Shown in pieces: positions 1 through 8,357 of a DNA stretch of 44,723 nucleotides. Every line of letters starts with the position of its first letter. Position 1 is the first letter of the stretch. The notes below the pieces were generated by a model. The model had not been told where the DNA came from. It made no database searches and saw only the letters and a program-made list of their open reading frames with translations. The DNA comes from a delta proteobacterium NaphS2 (GTDB lineage: Bacteria; Desulfobacterota; DSM-4660; Desulfatiglandales; Desulfatiglandaceae): positions 721-45,443 of the forward strand of contig ADZZ01000306.1 in the NCBI GenBank assembly GCA_000179315.1, given 5' to 3'. A program made the translations under genes and the position numbers.

Positions 1-549
1 GTGGGCATTCTCATGAAGCAGTGGGCCGAACTGGAGGTTCCGGCGTTGCCCATGGGCTTGATGATTGCCGCGCAGGATGTGAGGTTCTGGGAAGTGAGCG
101 GGGGGGCCTGTGAATATGCCGTCTCAAACCAATTTTCTGCCGGTAACGGCCCTTGCCGCCCTATAAACCATTGGACTGAAAGATTTTTTCTGAATTTTAC
201 CAAAAGGTGGGGAATAGAGCCTGGCATATGTTGTGCCCTCCCCACATACGTAAGTGCCTGGGCGATCAAAAATGCTGCTGAACGTGCCGGTTCCATCGAT
301 TCCGATGCGGTTGTCGAGGCGCTTTACAAGACGGATATGGAAGTGCCCTATGGAACACTTCGGTTTGATCCCCAAACACATAGTCCAATCGTGACAGACG
401 ATCCGAAGACAGGCATGGTGACGATGTGGTTGCAGTGGCAGGGTAAAGGCGTAGATGTCATGGGACGTCATGTAAAAAGAGTATGTGTCTGGCCGCCCGC
501 CGCTGCTGACGGTTCCTTGGCGCTTCCGTCTTGGATGAACAAAGGTTAG
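1..549 (+). CDS. ABC transporter substrate-binding protein, C-terminal part (LivK-like)
   Basis: This is the C-terminal 182 residues of a periplasmic type-1 binding protein of the branched-chain amino-acid/amide family. The reading frame is open from base 1, so the true start and signal peptide lie upstream of the window; the GTG at base 1 is only an internal codon. The stop is followed 12 bp later by livH, and livM, livG and livF come next, which is the normal order of a Liv/HAAT importer. Such importers carry aromatic or other organic acids as well as amino acids in anaerobic degraders. The acyl-CoA ligase at the end of this operon suggests that the cargo is an organic acid, which is inference. 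Confidence 0.8.
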   Translation: MGILMKQWAELEVPALPMGLMIAAQDVRFWEVSGGACEYAVSNQFSAGNGPCRPINHWTERFFLNFTKRWGIEPGICCALPTYVSAWAIKNAAERAGSIDSDAVVEALYKTDMEVPYGTLRFDPQTHSPIVTDDPKTGMVTMWLQWQGKGVDVMGRHVKRVCVWPPAAADGSLALPSWMNKG

Positions 550-561
550 AGGCGGTATGAG

Positions 562-1425
562 ATGGATATCCTGATTTACGGATTGATAAATGCTGCGTCA
601 TTGATCTTACTTGCAGTGGGTTTTTCATTGATTTACGGCGTGAGCCGAGTGGCCAATTTTGCTCATGGCGCAGTGTACATTGCGACCGGATTTATAGCGT
701 GGGCTTTGATGAACAAAGCCGGTCTGAACTATCCGCTTTCGATAGTTCTTTCAGTGGTCGTCAGCGCCCTTCTGGGAGTCGGGATATACCAGGGCCTGCT
801 CATTAGAGTCAGGGGTATGCCGGCTTCAGAAATTATCGCATCATTTGCAATCGCAATGGGTATGATAGAAGCGCTTAAGGTGGTGGGATTCGTCGGTTCA
901 TATGGCAATCCCGTATTTGTTCGGGGATCTGTTGAAGTGTTGGGTATTCCCGTCGATTACCAGAGGCTCATATCGGTTCTGGTTGCCTTTGGCACGGTGG
1001 TTTTCCTCTATGTGTTTATCCGCCGCACAAAGATTGGGTTATCATTGCGAGGCATTGCACAGGATGAGCGCTCTTCCATGATGCTGGGAATTAATTCGGA
1101 TCTGGCGGCAACCATCAGTCTGGCTATCGGCTCGGCGTTAGCGGGGATTGCCGCGGTCGTCCTGTTGCCATTGGGGAATATGTACCCGGGGATCGGTTAT
1201 GAAGCGCTCATATATGCGGTCGCGGTTTGTATTGTGGGTGGATTGGGAAGTCTCGGAGGAACCGTGTTTGCGGGGTTAATGATTGCTTTCGCACAAGTGA
1301 TTACGGTCCGCTTTTTGGGGGGACAGTGGCGGATGCTTGTTATATTTTTGGCCATTCTTGTGATTTTGGTTTTCAAGCCTTCGGGTCTTTTGGGAAGACA
1401 AAAAGAACTGGAAGAAAGGGTTTAG
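562..1425 (+). CDS. livH: Branched-chain amino-acid-type ABC transporter permease LivH
   Basis: A 287-residue, very hydrophobic protein of normal LivH length. The N-terminus (MDILIYGLINAASLILLAVG) begins with a membrane segment, followed by the family signature around ANFAHGAVYIATG, near residues 31-43. It should form one half of the inner-membrane channel with LivM. The start has the purine-rich ribosome site AGAGGCGG just upstream. It lies 12 bp after the binding-protein gene and 4 bp before livM, so it is cotranscribed. The family assignment is secure; the transported substrate is unknown. Confidence 0.92.
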   Translation: MDILIYGLINAASLILLAVGFSLIYGVSRVANFAHGAVYIATGFIAWALMNKAGLNYPLSIVLSVVVSALLGVGIYQGLLIRVRGMPASEIIASFAIAMGMIEALKVVGFVGSYGNPVFVRGSVEVLGIPVDYQRLISVLVAFGTVVFLYVFIRRTKIGLSLRGIAQDERSSMMLGINSDLAATISLAIGSALAGIAAVVLLPLGNMYPGIGYEALIYAVAVCIVGGLGSLGGTVFAGLMIAFAQVITVRFLGGQWRMLVIFLAILVILVFKPSGLLGRQKELEERV

Positions 1426-1429
1426 TGCG

Positions 1430-2452
1430 ATGGCAATTTCAGAGAATAAGAGTGAAAGGCGGCTGGAAAGGATTGATCGCGGCATAAAGGCTCGCACGGA
1501 CGGCATATATGCCCTGCTTTCCTGGCGAGAAATTTCTTATTTGATGGCACCGAGAACGTTCTTGTTAATGGGGTTGTTAGTATTGCCCGTTTTCCTTCCG
1601 GAAGTGTGGCAGAGAGTTTTTTGTTTGGCGGGAATATATTCACTGTTGGCCATCGCCTTTGACTTCCTTTTCAGCTATGCCGGGATGGTCAGCTTGGGAG
1701 GCGCCTTATGGATGGGCGTTGGTGGATATACGGTGGGGATTCTTGGCTCGGAATTTGGATTACCGCCGGTATTTAGTCTTCCAATCGGGACTTTCCTTGG
1801 AGGTGGCATATGCACTGTCCTTCTGCTGCCGACGCTTCGTCTTAAAGGGATCTATTTTGCCATAGCCACCTTTATCTATCCGTTTATCATCAGTCATATC
1901 ATTGAAGCATTGCAGATAGCCGGTGGAACGTTCGGGTTGGCGGATCTGCCTGTCATTGAAAACGGTTGGGTTGTTCTTTACGTGATGGCGGTTTTGCTGA
2001 CAGGGATTTTTTTCGGTATCAGAAGATTGGTGATTGAAGATGTGGGAATGGTTTTCCGAAGTATGATGGAGAACGACCAGGCGGTGAGCGCTTCCGGAAT
2101 CAGTATAACGGTTTTGAGAACCATAGCCGTATATATCGCTTCATGTATCGGCTGTTTAGCAGGGGGGTATCTCTCAGTCCTCTATGGATGGGTAGGAATG
2201 AGCTTTTTTGCTCTGGATTTTTCAATTCTCCCTATCGCCGCCAGCGTTATCGGGGGTCCAGGTACCTTTGCGGGGAGTCTGCTAGGCGCTTTTATACTTG
2301 TGCCGTTGACTGAATTTTTGAGGCCTTTCGGGCCTATGAGGATGGTCGGCTATTCGGTGATTCTCGCGTTGTTCGTGGTGCTCAAGCCAGAGGGAATATT
2401 TCCCTATCTGACTCGGAAATACAATCAATTCCAGCGATGGGTGGAGGTGTAG
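1430..2452 (+). CDS. livM: Branched-chain amino-acid-type ABC transporter permease LivM
   Basis: A 340-residue membrane protein with about eight to ten hydrophobic segments and the LivM motifs around SYAGMVSLGGALWMGVGGY (about residues 83-101) and the late FRSMMENDQAVSASGI loop that contacts the ATPase. A roughly 40-residue charged N-terminal stretch precedes the first membrane segment, a common LivM variant. The gene starts 4 bp after livH and ends 4 bp before the GTG start of livG, so the operon is tightly packed. It pairs with LivH to form the translocation pore. Confidence 0.92.
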   Translation: MAISENKSERRLERIDRGIKARTDGIYALLSWREISYLMAPRTFLLMGLLVLPVFLPEVWQRVFCLAGIYSLLAIAFDFLFSYAGMVSLGGALWMGVGGYTVGILGSEFGLPPVFSLPIGTFLGGGICTVLLLPTLRLKGIYFAIATFIYPFIISHIIEALQIAGGTFGLADLPVIENGWVVLYVMAVLLTGIFFGIRRLVIEDVGMVFRSMMENDQAVSASGISITVLRTIAVYIASCIGCLAGGYLSVLYGWVGMSFFALDFSILPIAASVIGGPGTFAGSLLGAFILVPLTEFLRPFGPMRMVGYSVILALFVVLKPEGIFPYLTRKYNQFQRWVEV

Positions 2453-2456
2453 GGCC

Positions 2457-3233
2457 GTGAGTGGAAAAGAAAATGGCACTGTGCTTCGGGTGGAGCGTCT
2501 GTCAAAGATGTTCGGAGGAGTCGTGGCATTGAATGATGTCACCTTTGAAATCAAAAAGGGCGATATATTGGGGGTAATCGGGCCCAACGGCTCCGGCAAA
2601 ACGACCTTGATAAATTGCATTACAGGCTTTGTAAAGCCGACACATGGCGGCGTGTATTTCAACGGAACGGATATCTCAGGGTTTACGCCTCATAAAATCG
2701 CTAACATGGGTATCGGGAGAACGTTTCAGGTGGTTCGCCCATATCACACCTTGCCGGCCTACAAGAACCTTATTGCGCCGTTGTTTTCTGCAAGAGCAAG
2801 GCATTTTCCGGGAAGTGGGGGGCTTGGAAATAGGGGGGGGATCGCTATCGATATCCTTGAAGATGTTGGGTTTGAGAGGGATGCACGTGTACCCTACAAA
2901 CCGGCGGGTGATTTGCCCCTAGGATACCTTAAACGGCTTGAGCTTGCACGATGTATTGCATTGAGAAGCGATGTTATGATCCTCGATGAAGTATTCTCCG
3001 GTCTGAGCGCCGCGGAGATCGCAAGCCTGGTTCCTTTGCTGGAAAGGCTGAACATGGACGGGGTCACCTTAATAATGGTAGAGCACCGGCTGAAGGAACT
3101 CTTTACGCTCGCTTCCAAGGTTGTTGTCTTGAGTTTCGGAGTGAAGCTTTTCGAAGGGAACTCTGACGACGCCCTGAAGGATGAAAAAGTCAAAGAGGCC
3201 TATTTCGGCAAAGGGAAAGAGGGCATGATATGA
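2457..3233 (+). CDS. livG: ABC transporter ATP-binding protein LivG
   Basis: A 258-residue nucleotide-binding subunit. The Walker A motif GPNGSGKT is at residues 42-49 and Walker B is VMILDEVFSGLS. The LivG-specific switch region after the P-loop (GRTFQVVRPYHTLPAYKN) is present. The ABC signature is unusual: the place of LS-x-GQ-x-R-x-LE is taken by LPLGYLKRLELAR, so the canonical LSGGQ serine and glutamine are absent. The start is GTG, 4 bp after livM, with GGTGGAGG upstream. Its stop overlaps the livF start (ATGA), a sign of translational coupling. Confidence 0.9.
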   Translation: MSGKENGTVLRVERLSKMFGGVVALNDVTFEIKKGDILGVIGPNGSGKTTLINCITGFVKPTHGGVYFNGTDISGFTPHKIANMGIGRTFQVVRPYHTLPAYKNLIAPLFSARARHFPGSGGLGNRGGIAIDILEDVGFERDARVPYKPAGDLPLGYLKRLELARCIALRSDVMILDEVFSGLSAAEIASLVPLLERLNMDGVTLIMVEHRLKELFTLASKVVVLSFGVKLFEGNSDDALKDEKVKEAYFGKGKEGMI

Positions 3234-3988
3234 AAACAGCTATGTTAAGCATTGAAAGCTTAATGGTTTTCTATGAGAACGCAATAGCCGTAAATAACCT
3301 TAGTCTGGAAGCAGAACGCGGCAAGGTCACGGGGATTTTTGGAATGAACAGCGCGGGCAAAACCACTTTGATGTATACCATTTCAGGTATCATGCTTGAC
3401 TTCCAGCGAAAAGAGAACATGAAAGGGGGAAAGCGGATAACGGTTTTTGGAGAGCTTGCGTTTAACGGAAAAAAGATCACGAAAATACAGCCATGGAAGA
3501 GGGCGAAGATGGGCCTTGTGCTGTGTCCGGAAAGGCGGCGTCTTTTTGTTGAAAGCAGCGTGTTGGAGAATCTGAGAATTGGTGCGTATGTAGCAAATCG
3601 CGCCCAATGGAAAGAGACACTGGAATACGTATTTGCCCTTTTTCCACATTTAGAGCGGTTACAAAAGAGGGAAGCCGGTTTTTTGAGTGGTGGAGAGCAG
3701 CAAATGCTTGCGATCAGCAGGGCTTTGATGGCACAGCCAAAACTGCTGTTGCTGGATGAGCCGTTTTTGGGCCTGAGCATAGGGATGCAGGATGTGGTTA
3801 TAGAGGCTATTAACGATATAAAAAAAAGGAGAGGCGTGACTGTTGTCATATCCGAACAGTATGCGCGACCGCTGTTCCCCGTTATAGACTATGGATATAT
3901 CCTTGAAGGGGGAAATATAGTGGTTGAAGGCAGTTCCGAAGAGCTTATGAACAATCCTGACGTAAAGGCCGCTTATTTCGGGGTATAG
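3230..3988 (+). CDS. livF: ABC transporter ATP-binding protein LivF
   Basis: A 252-residue ATPase, the second nucleotide-binding subunit of the importer. It has a P-loop GMNSAGKTT near residues 38-46, a canonical signature LSGGEQQM, and Walker B LLLLDEPFLGLS. Compared with ordinary LivF (about 235 residues) it carries a short basic insertion after the P-loop helix, around residues 55-68. The ATG overlaps the livG stop by 4 bp. The ligase gene follows after 5 bp. The two ATPases differ in quality: this one has a full signature motif, LivG has a degenerate one. Confidence 0.9.
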   Translation: MKTAMLSIESLMVFYENAIAVNNLSLEAERGKVTGIFGMNSAGKTTLMYTISGIMLDFQRKENMKGGKRITVFGELAFNGKKITKIQPWKRAKMGLVLCPERRRLFVESSVLENLRIGAYVANRAQWKETLEYVFALFPHLERLQKREAGFLSGGEQQMLAISRALMAQPKLLLLDEPFLGLSIGMQDVVIEAINDIKKRRGVTVVISEQYARPLFPVIDYGYILEGGNIVVEGSSEELMNNPDVKAAYFGV

Positions 3989-3993
3989 ACGAT

Positions 3994-5646
3994 ATGAGAA
4001 CCATGGAAACCAGTAGTAATGAGTCTGTAGCAAAAGTACTTGAGAATGCGTGTAAAAGTTTTCCCGAAAGATTGGCAATGATATATCTGGGAAAGTCTTT
4101 TAGCTATGCAAAACTCGGGGAATTGATCGACAGGTTTGCCGCGGGCTTGAATAGCCTCGGCGTCGATAAGGGCGACAAGGTGATTGTCTATCTACCCAAT
4201 ACGCCCCAATTCGTTATTGCCTTTTACGCCATAATGGTGATTGGAGCGGTCCCCGTTCCCATATCGCCCATTTATACGCCCAATGAAGTCGGGTATATGA
4301 GCAAGGATTGCGAGGCTAGAGCCATTGTCTGTCTGAAGACCAACTTTGGATATGTAAAGGAAATTTCGCATCAAATGCCGCTGAAGGGGATCATTTACAC
4401 GGATTTGGTTGAGATGATTCCGTGGTGGAAAAAAGCGATCGGATTCGCTTTTGATAAGGTTCCAAGAGGAAGAATTAGAAAAGACGAAAATGTTTATTCT
4501 TTTTCGGACCTGCTCAAATACCCGGCCTCTTCGAAGACGGTGAACGCGGACACATGGAAGGATATTTGCAGAGTCCTTTATACCGGGGGGACCACGGGAT
4601 TGCCGAAAGGTGCGCCATCCTGTCATGCCCATTTGTATTATGGGGCAATGGAGGTGGCTGAATGTGCAAGGGGAACGGCTATTGCGGAAGGCAAATCAAC
4701 AATTGTATTAACCCTGCCCTTGTTCCATGCGTTGTGTCAAGCGGTTTTCAGTGGGTTCGTTCTGGCCCTTGGTAATACGGCCGTTATAATGCCCCAACCC
4801 CAGGTGGATGCCATTTTGGAATGTATCCAAAGGAATAAGGCCGATTTGTTTCTGGGGGTGCCCGCCCTGTATCGCATGATTCTTGATAGTGACCGCCTGG
4901 ATCAATACGATTTGAGTTCTTTAAAATATTGCTGGTCAGGAGGAGATATTTTGCCTGACGAGGTTTTTAATCGATGGAATGAAAGGTTCGGTATTCCATT
5001 GCATCAATTGTACGGATCCACGGAAGGTGAATTGCAGTGTGCTACTCCGCTATCCAAGAGACCCAAATTAAGGAGTGTCGGCGTTTTTTCAAAAGCCGGG
5101 AAAAAGAATTACAAGCTTGTGGATCCGGACACTCTCCAAGCCGTAGCTGAAGGTTCTACCGGCGAGCTTTTGGTGTCCGCTCCGTACTTCCTAAACTGTT
5201 ATCTCAATAAGCCTGAAGAGACCGCTGCATCCTTTGTAAATCTTGACGGTGAGGTTTATTACCGTACAAAAGACATGCTTATGATGAAGGAAGGGGAACT
5301 CTACTTTGTAGATAGAAGTGCAGATGTCATAAAGCATAAAGGATACCGGGTGTCCGCTTCGGAGATCGAAGCCGTGCTTCAAGACCATCCCACGGTTGTC
5401 GCCGCTTGTGCTGTAGGGGTGCCCGATCCCAAGATAGGTGAGCGCATTAAGGCATTTGTCGTCCTGAAAGAAGACGCAAGGGGCGTAAGTGCGCGAGACT
5501 TGACAAAATGGTGCCGTGAAAGCTTGGCGCCCTACAAAGTCCCTCAGTACATTGAATTCCGGGACATGCTGCCGAGGTCCAAGGTGGGAAAACTGCTGAG
5601 GCGTGATATGAGGGACGAAGAAAGAAGGAAGATGGATAAGGCATAA
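3994..5646 (+). CDS. AMP-forming acyl-CoA ligase (fatty/aryl-acid type)
   Basis: A 550-residue adenylate-forming enzyme (ANL superfamily). The phosphate-binding motif YTGGTTGLPKGA is at residues 196-207, the adenine-binding region has LYGSTEGE near 339-346, and the C-terminal domain carries the hinge YRTKDM and a late PRSKVGKLLRR segment with the conserved catalytic lysine. It should convert a carboxylic acid, ATP and CoA to acyl-CoA, AMP and pyrophosphate. The gene sits 5 bp after livF and closes the transporter operon, so it probably activates whatever LivKHMGF imports. The substrate cannot be read from the sequence; fatty, aryl or cyclic acids are all possible. An in-frame ATG three codons downstream is an alternative start. 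Confidence 0.85.
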   Translation: MRTMETSSNESVAKVLENACKSFPERLAMIYLGKSFSYAKLGELIDRFAAGLNSLGVDKGDKVIVYLPNTPQFVIAFYAIMVIGAVPVPISPIYTPNEVGYMSKDCEARAIVCLKTNFGYVKEISHQMPLKGIIYTDLVEMIPWWKKAIGFAFDKVPRGRIRKDENVYSFSDLLKYPASSKTVNADTWKDICRVLYTGGTTGLPKGAPSCHAHLYYGAMEVAECARGTAIAEGKSTIVLTLPLFHALCQAVFSGFVLALGNTAVIMPQPQVDAILECIQRNKADLFLGVPALYRMILDSDRLDQYDLSSLKYCWSGGDILPDEVFNRWNERFGIPLHQLYGSTEGELQCATPLSKRPKLRSVGVFSKAGKKNYKLVDPDTLQAVAEGSTGELLVSAPYFLNCYLNKPEETAASFVNLDGEVYYRTKDMLMMKEGELYFVDRSADVIKHKGYRVSASEIEAVLQDHPTVVAACAVGVPDPKIGERIKAFVVLKEDARGVSARDLTKWCRESLAPYKVPQYIEFRDMLPRSKVGKLLRRDMRDEERRKMDKA

Positions 5647-5672
5647 GATTAATACACTAAAATCGTGCTGTC

Positions 5673-5693
5673 GCCGGGGTATTTTGACCCGGC
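5673..5693 (+). terminator. Possible stem-loop after the transporter/ligase operon
   Basis: GCCGGGGT and ACCCGGC pair around a six-base loop, 27 bp after the ligase stop. One G is bulged and no U-run follows, so this is a weak terminator candidate or an RNA-end-protecting hairpin. Confidence 0.35.
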
Positions 5694-5739
5694 CAGAAGT
5701 ATCGAAAAATGAACCATCTCCAAATCAGGCCACAAACAT

Positions 5740-5756
5740 ATTGCAATAATGCGAGA
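5740..5756 (+). promoter_or_regulatory. Weak activator-type site, module 1
   Basis: ATTGCAATAATGCGAGA resembles the strong palindrome at 5814-5831, and copies lie at 12771-12787 and 18876-18892. It is 57 bp upstream of the strong site, consistent with paired enhancer sites for an NtrC-type activator. Function is inferred. Confidence 0.4.
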
Positions 5757-5813
5757 GTATAGTCGATATGCTACATTGACTAACATATTGAATTTGAATT
5801 ATTTGTGTGTAGC

Positions 5814-5831
5814 TATCGCAACATTGCGATA
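5814..5831 (+). promoter_or_regulatory. Palindromic enhancer site, module 1
   Basis: TATCGCAA-CA-TTGCGATA is an 18-bp palindrome with perfect 8-bp arms, about 160 bp upstream of the sigma-54 promoter. The same sequence occurs at 12845-12862 and, with one end mismatch, at 18950-18967. Position and symmetry fit a binding site of the Fis-type helix-turn-helix of the activator at 11345. Confidence 0.7.
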
Positions 5832-5990
5832 CTACTCTTGAGATCACTTTCGCTAAACCGCGATTACCCAATCCGGTCAGACAGTATCTTTATAATACGC
5901 ATCTTTCTCTTCTTATTACTAATAATCATACTAATAATTCAATAAGTTATTGTAAATTATGTGTTCTCTCTTTCCGCCTCAATGATTGCG

Positions 5991-6007
5991 TTGGCATGGG
6001 ATTTGCT
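5991..6007 (+). promoter_or_regulatory. Sigma-54 (-24/-12) promoter for the FadH-like genes
   Basis: TTGGCATGGGATTTGCT has GG and GC separated by exactly 10 bp and matches the RpoN consensus closely. Transcription would start near 6018, leaving a leader of about 210 nt before the first flavoprotein gene. The same 17-mer occurs at 13039. Confidence 0.85.
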
Positions 6008-6103
6008 CAAAAAAACATTTAGTTTTGGCGGGTCGATTTGGGATGTCCATTGTCGAACATCGAGGTGAATCTGTATCAAACATGGTGTCTGGTGGATAGC
6101 CTT

Positions 6104-6214
6104 ATGAAAACAATTGGGAAGATGTACATTTTACATAAGCGTTCAACAGCGTTCAACGACTTTTTACCGAATAGTATTCCCCATGATGGAATCTGTTTTT
6201 GGTGCCAAGGATAA
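6104..6214 (+). CDS. Possible 36-residue leader ORF
   Basis: An ATG inside the module-1 leader opens a 36-codon frame starting MKTIGKMYILHKR. Its TAA lies inside the ribosome site of the following flavoprotein gene (TAAGGAGAGGAG). The first codons are homologous to the short in-frame extension upstream of both SDR starts. It may be a relic of that extension or a coupling leader peptide. No ribosome site is obvious, so it is uncertain that it is translated. Confidence 0.2.
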   Translation: MKTIGKMYILHKRSTAFNDFLPNSIPHDGICFWCQG

Positions 6215-6228
6215 GGAGAGGAGAAATT

Positions 6229-8202
6229 ATGTTTGAGAACTTGATCAAGCCGGGCAAGATCGGAAACCTTACGGTGAAGAACAGAATGAAATATGCCGCC
6301 ACGGTGAACAACTTTTGTGATTATAAGACGGGCGAGGTAACTGAACGAGAGATAGGCTATCTCAGAGAGCGATCGCAGGGAGGTTTTGGCATGGTCGTCA
6401 GTGCAGGTGGTTATCCGCATATCTTGGGCAAGGGCTATATCGGCTCCATGGGTGTGGATAAGGATGAGCACCTGCCGGGGCTGACGCGGCTGGCCAGGGC
6501 CATGAAAGTGGATGACGTCATAACCATCGGACAGGTCATGCACACGGGCAGATACGGACATCTCCACGAATACGGCGTGAATGAGGCGATCGCCGGAGGG
6601 AAAAAAGTGCCGGGGAACCCTGTGGGACCCACTGCCATGTCGAGTCCGATAAAGCGTTATACGCCTTGCCGTGAGATGACTCTTGAGGAAATAGAAGAGC
6701 AGGTGGAAATGCATGCTCAGGCAGCCAGGCGGTTTAAGGAGGCCGGTTTTGATGGCGTAGAAGTATGCGGCATCGCCGGATACCTGATTCCCAACTTTCT
6801 GAGCAGGTGGACAAACAAGCGTACGGACAGGTATGGAGGATCGCTTGAGAACAGGGCGCGATTTCTTCTGGAGATCCTGAGACGCACCAAAGAGGTCGTG
6901 GGACCGGATTACCCGCTTCTTCTCAGGTTGAACGGCACCGATCTGATAGACGAGGGGAATACTGAGGAAGAGTATATTGAAATCGCCCAGATGTGTGAAG
7001 AGATAGGCATAGACCTCTTCAGTGTGACCGTTGGCTGGCATGAATCCCCCAATGCTGCCATAACCGCTGAGAAACGCCCGGGAGAATGGCTATATCTGGC
7101 GGAAAACTGGAAGAAGGCCGGGATCAAGGCGCCTATATGCATGGCTTATCGTCTGAATAAGCCGGAAGTGGCGGACAAGGCCATCGGGGATGGGATCATT
7201 GATTACTGGGAAATGTGTCGTCCGGGAATCGCCGATCCATTCATCCCCAAAAAGATAATTGAAGGCCGTCCCGAGGATATCATTACCTGTCCCGCGGATA
7301 ATCAGGGCTGTTTTTTGTATGTCTTTATTGATGTCCCCATGGGTTGTATGGTAAACCCCAGGGTGGGCAGGGAGTGGGACCCCACCTACGAAATACGACC
7401 GGCGGAAAAAAAGAAAAAGGTTCTCGTTGTTGGTGGTGGTCCGGCCGGTATGGAGGCTGCGCGCGTGGCGGCACTAAGAGGGCACGACGTGTCCTTATAC
7501 GAGAAAGGCAATGAGTTGGGAGGCCAGATGAGGCTGGGCGCCAAAACACCGTTGCTTTATGATTGGTACGATATTATCCGCTACTACACCACACAGCTTT
7601 CCAAGGCAGGGGTTGATGTGCAGTTGAAAAAGGAGATCACCTCCGATCTTATCAGAAAGGAGAAGCCGGACGTTCTCATTCTTGCCACGGGTGCAAAACC
7701 GGCCGCCCTCAAAATACCGGGCATTGACAGGGAAAATGTGACCAATATTTTTGACGTGTTGGAAGATCGGGCAACACTGGGAGACAAGGTGGTCTTCCTG
7801 GGCAGCAATGAAATTGCCATCCAAACCGCCGAGTTTGTAGCCAAACAGGGCAAGGAGGTGACCCTCCTTGAAAAGGGTAAAGCTATCGGTTCTGACCTTA
7901 ACCTCTTCAACCTGCTGGCTCATAGAAGGGAGCTTGACAATCTCAAGGTGAATTCGCTGGTTAATGTGGAGTTGGACAGCATAACCGATGACGGCGTCGT
8001 TGTGACCACCTTGGGAGGGAGAGAAGCCACCATCCCCGCGGACACTATTGTAAATGCCGAAGCTTTTGAAGCCGATCAAGGACTCTCGGAAGAATTGCGA
8101 ACGACCGCAGCAGCAGAGATATATTCCATTGGCGATTGTGCGGGTTTCCGCAAGCTGTATGAAGCCATTCACGATGGCTATAAGATAGGGGTCAAGGTAT
8201 AG
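6229..8202 (+). CDS. FadH-type flavoprotein reductase 1 (2,4-dienoyl-CoA reductase / OYE family)
   Basis: A 657-residue enzyme with an N-terminal old-yellow-enzyme FMN barrel (about 1-340), an iron-sulfur linker (about 354-373) and a C-terminal FAD/NAD(P)H domain beginning at VLVVGGGPAGMEA (about 398). Tyr185 (in AGYLIPNF) and His271 (in GWHE) match the proton-donating pair of E. coli FadH, while the His/Asn pair of classical ene-reductases is replaced by CGIAGY. It probably reduces a conjugated enoyl or dienoyl intermediate. The linker reads C354-x2-D357-x3-C361-x11-C373: the second cluster cysteine is aspartate. ATG 6229 is preferred over an in-frame ATG 30 bp upstream because AGGAGAGGAG lies just ahead. 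Type III aryl-CoA reductases such as 2-naphthoyl-CoA reductase belong to the same family. Confidence 0.85.
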   Translation: MFENLIKPGKIGNLTVKNRMKYAATVNNFCDYKTGEVTEREIGYLRERSQGGFGMVVSAGGYPHILGKGYIGSMGVDKDEHLPGLTRLARAMKVDDVITIGQVMHTGRYGHLHEYGVNEAIAGGKKVPGNPVGPTAMSSPIKRYTPCREMTLEEIEEQVEMHAQAARRFKEAGFDGVEVCGIAGYLIPNFLSRWTNKRTDRYGGSLENRARFLLEILRRTKEVVGPDYPLLLRLNGTDLIDEGNTEEEYIEIAQMCEEIGIDLFSVTVGWHESPNAAITAEKRPGEWLYLAENWKKAGIKAPICMAYRLNKPEVADKAIGDGIIDYWEMCRPGIADPFIPKKIIEGRPEDIITCPADNQGCFLYVFIDVPMGCMVNPRVGREWDPTYEIRPAEKKKKVLVVGGGPAGMEAARVAALRGHDVSLYEKGNELGGQMRLGAKTPLLYDWYDIIRYYTTQLSKAGVDVQLKKEITSDLIRKEKPDVLILATGAKPAALKIPGIDRENVTNIFDVLEDRATLGDKVVFLGSNEIAIQTAEFVAKQGKEVTLLEKGKAIGSDLNLFNLLAHRRELDNLKVNSLVNVELDSITDDGVVVTTLGGREATIPADTIVNAEAFEADQGLSEELRTTAAAEIYSIGDCAGFRKLYEAIHDGYKIGVKV

Positions 8203-8221
8203 AAAACGCAAGAACATTTGG

Positions 8222-8263
8222 GCCTCGGCAGGCACAAGGAGGGTCTCTTTTGCCTGTGGAGGC
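8222..8263 (+). promoter_or_regulatory. Long stem-loop between the two flavoprotein genes
   Basis: GCCTC-gg-CAGGCA pairs with TGCCTG-tg-GAGGC across a 16-base loop: 11 base pairs broken by a 2x2 internal loop. It lies in the 155-bp gap inside an otherwise continuous operon and lacks a U-run, so an mRNA processing or stability element is more likely than a terminator. Confidence 0.45.
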
Positions 8264-8357
8264 GCCACAGAAGTGTCTATCACATGGCCTGTTGGCGTGG
8301 AAGCCGCTGCTGTGCATGATCCGTATGAGTGATGAATTAAGGTGAGGAGAATTTGAA

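Larger units (their letters stand above)
5701..6120 (+). repeat. Regulatory module copy 1 (activator 3' end + enhancer sites + sigma-54 promoter + leader)
   Basis: This stretch of about 420 bp is homologous to 12738-13165 and about 18836-19275. It starts with a relic of the last codons of the sigma-54 activator gene (readable as RKMNHLQI), then holds the weak and strong enhancer-like sites, an AT-rich spacer, the promoter and the leader. Homology stops near 6120, just where the SDR ribosome site would begin in the other copies. The SDR was therefore lost here, or never included, and the module now drives the flavoprotein genes. The interval 5647-6228 holds no convincing protein gene other than a 36-codon leader ORF. 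Confidence 0.85.
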
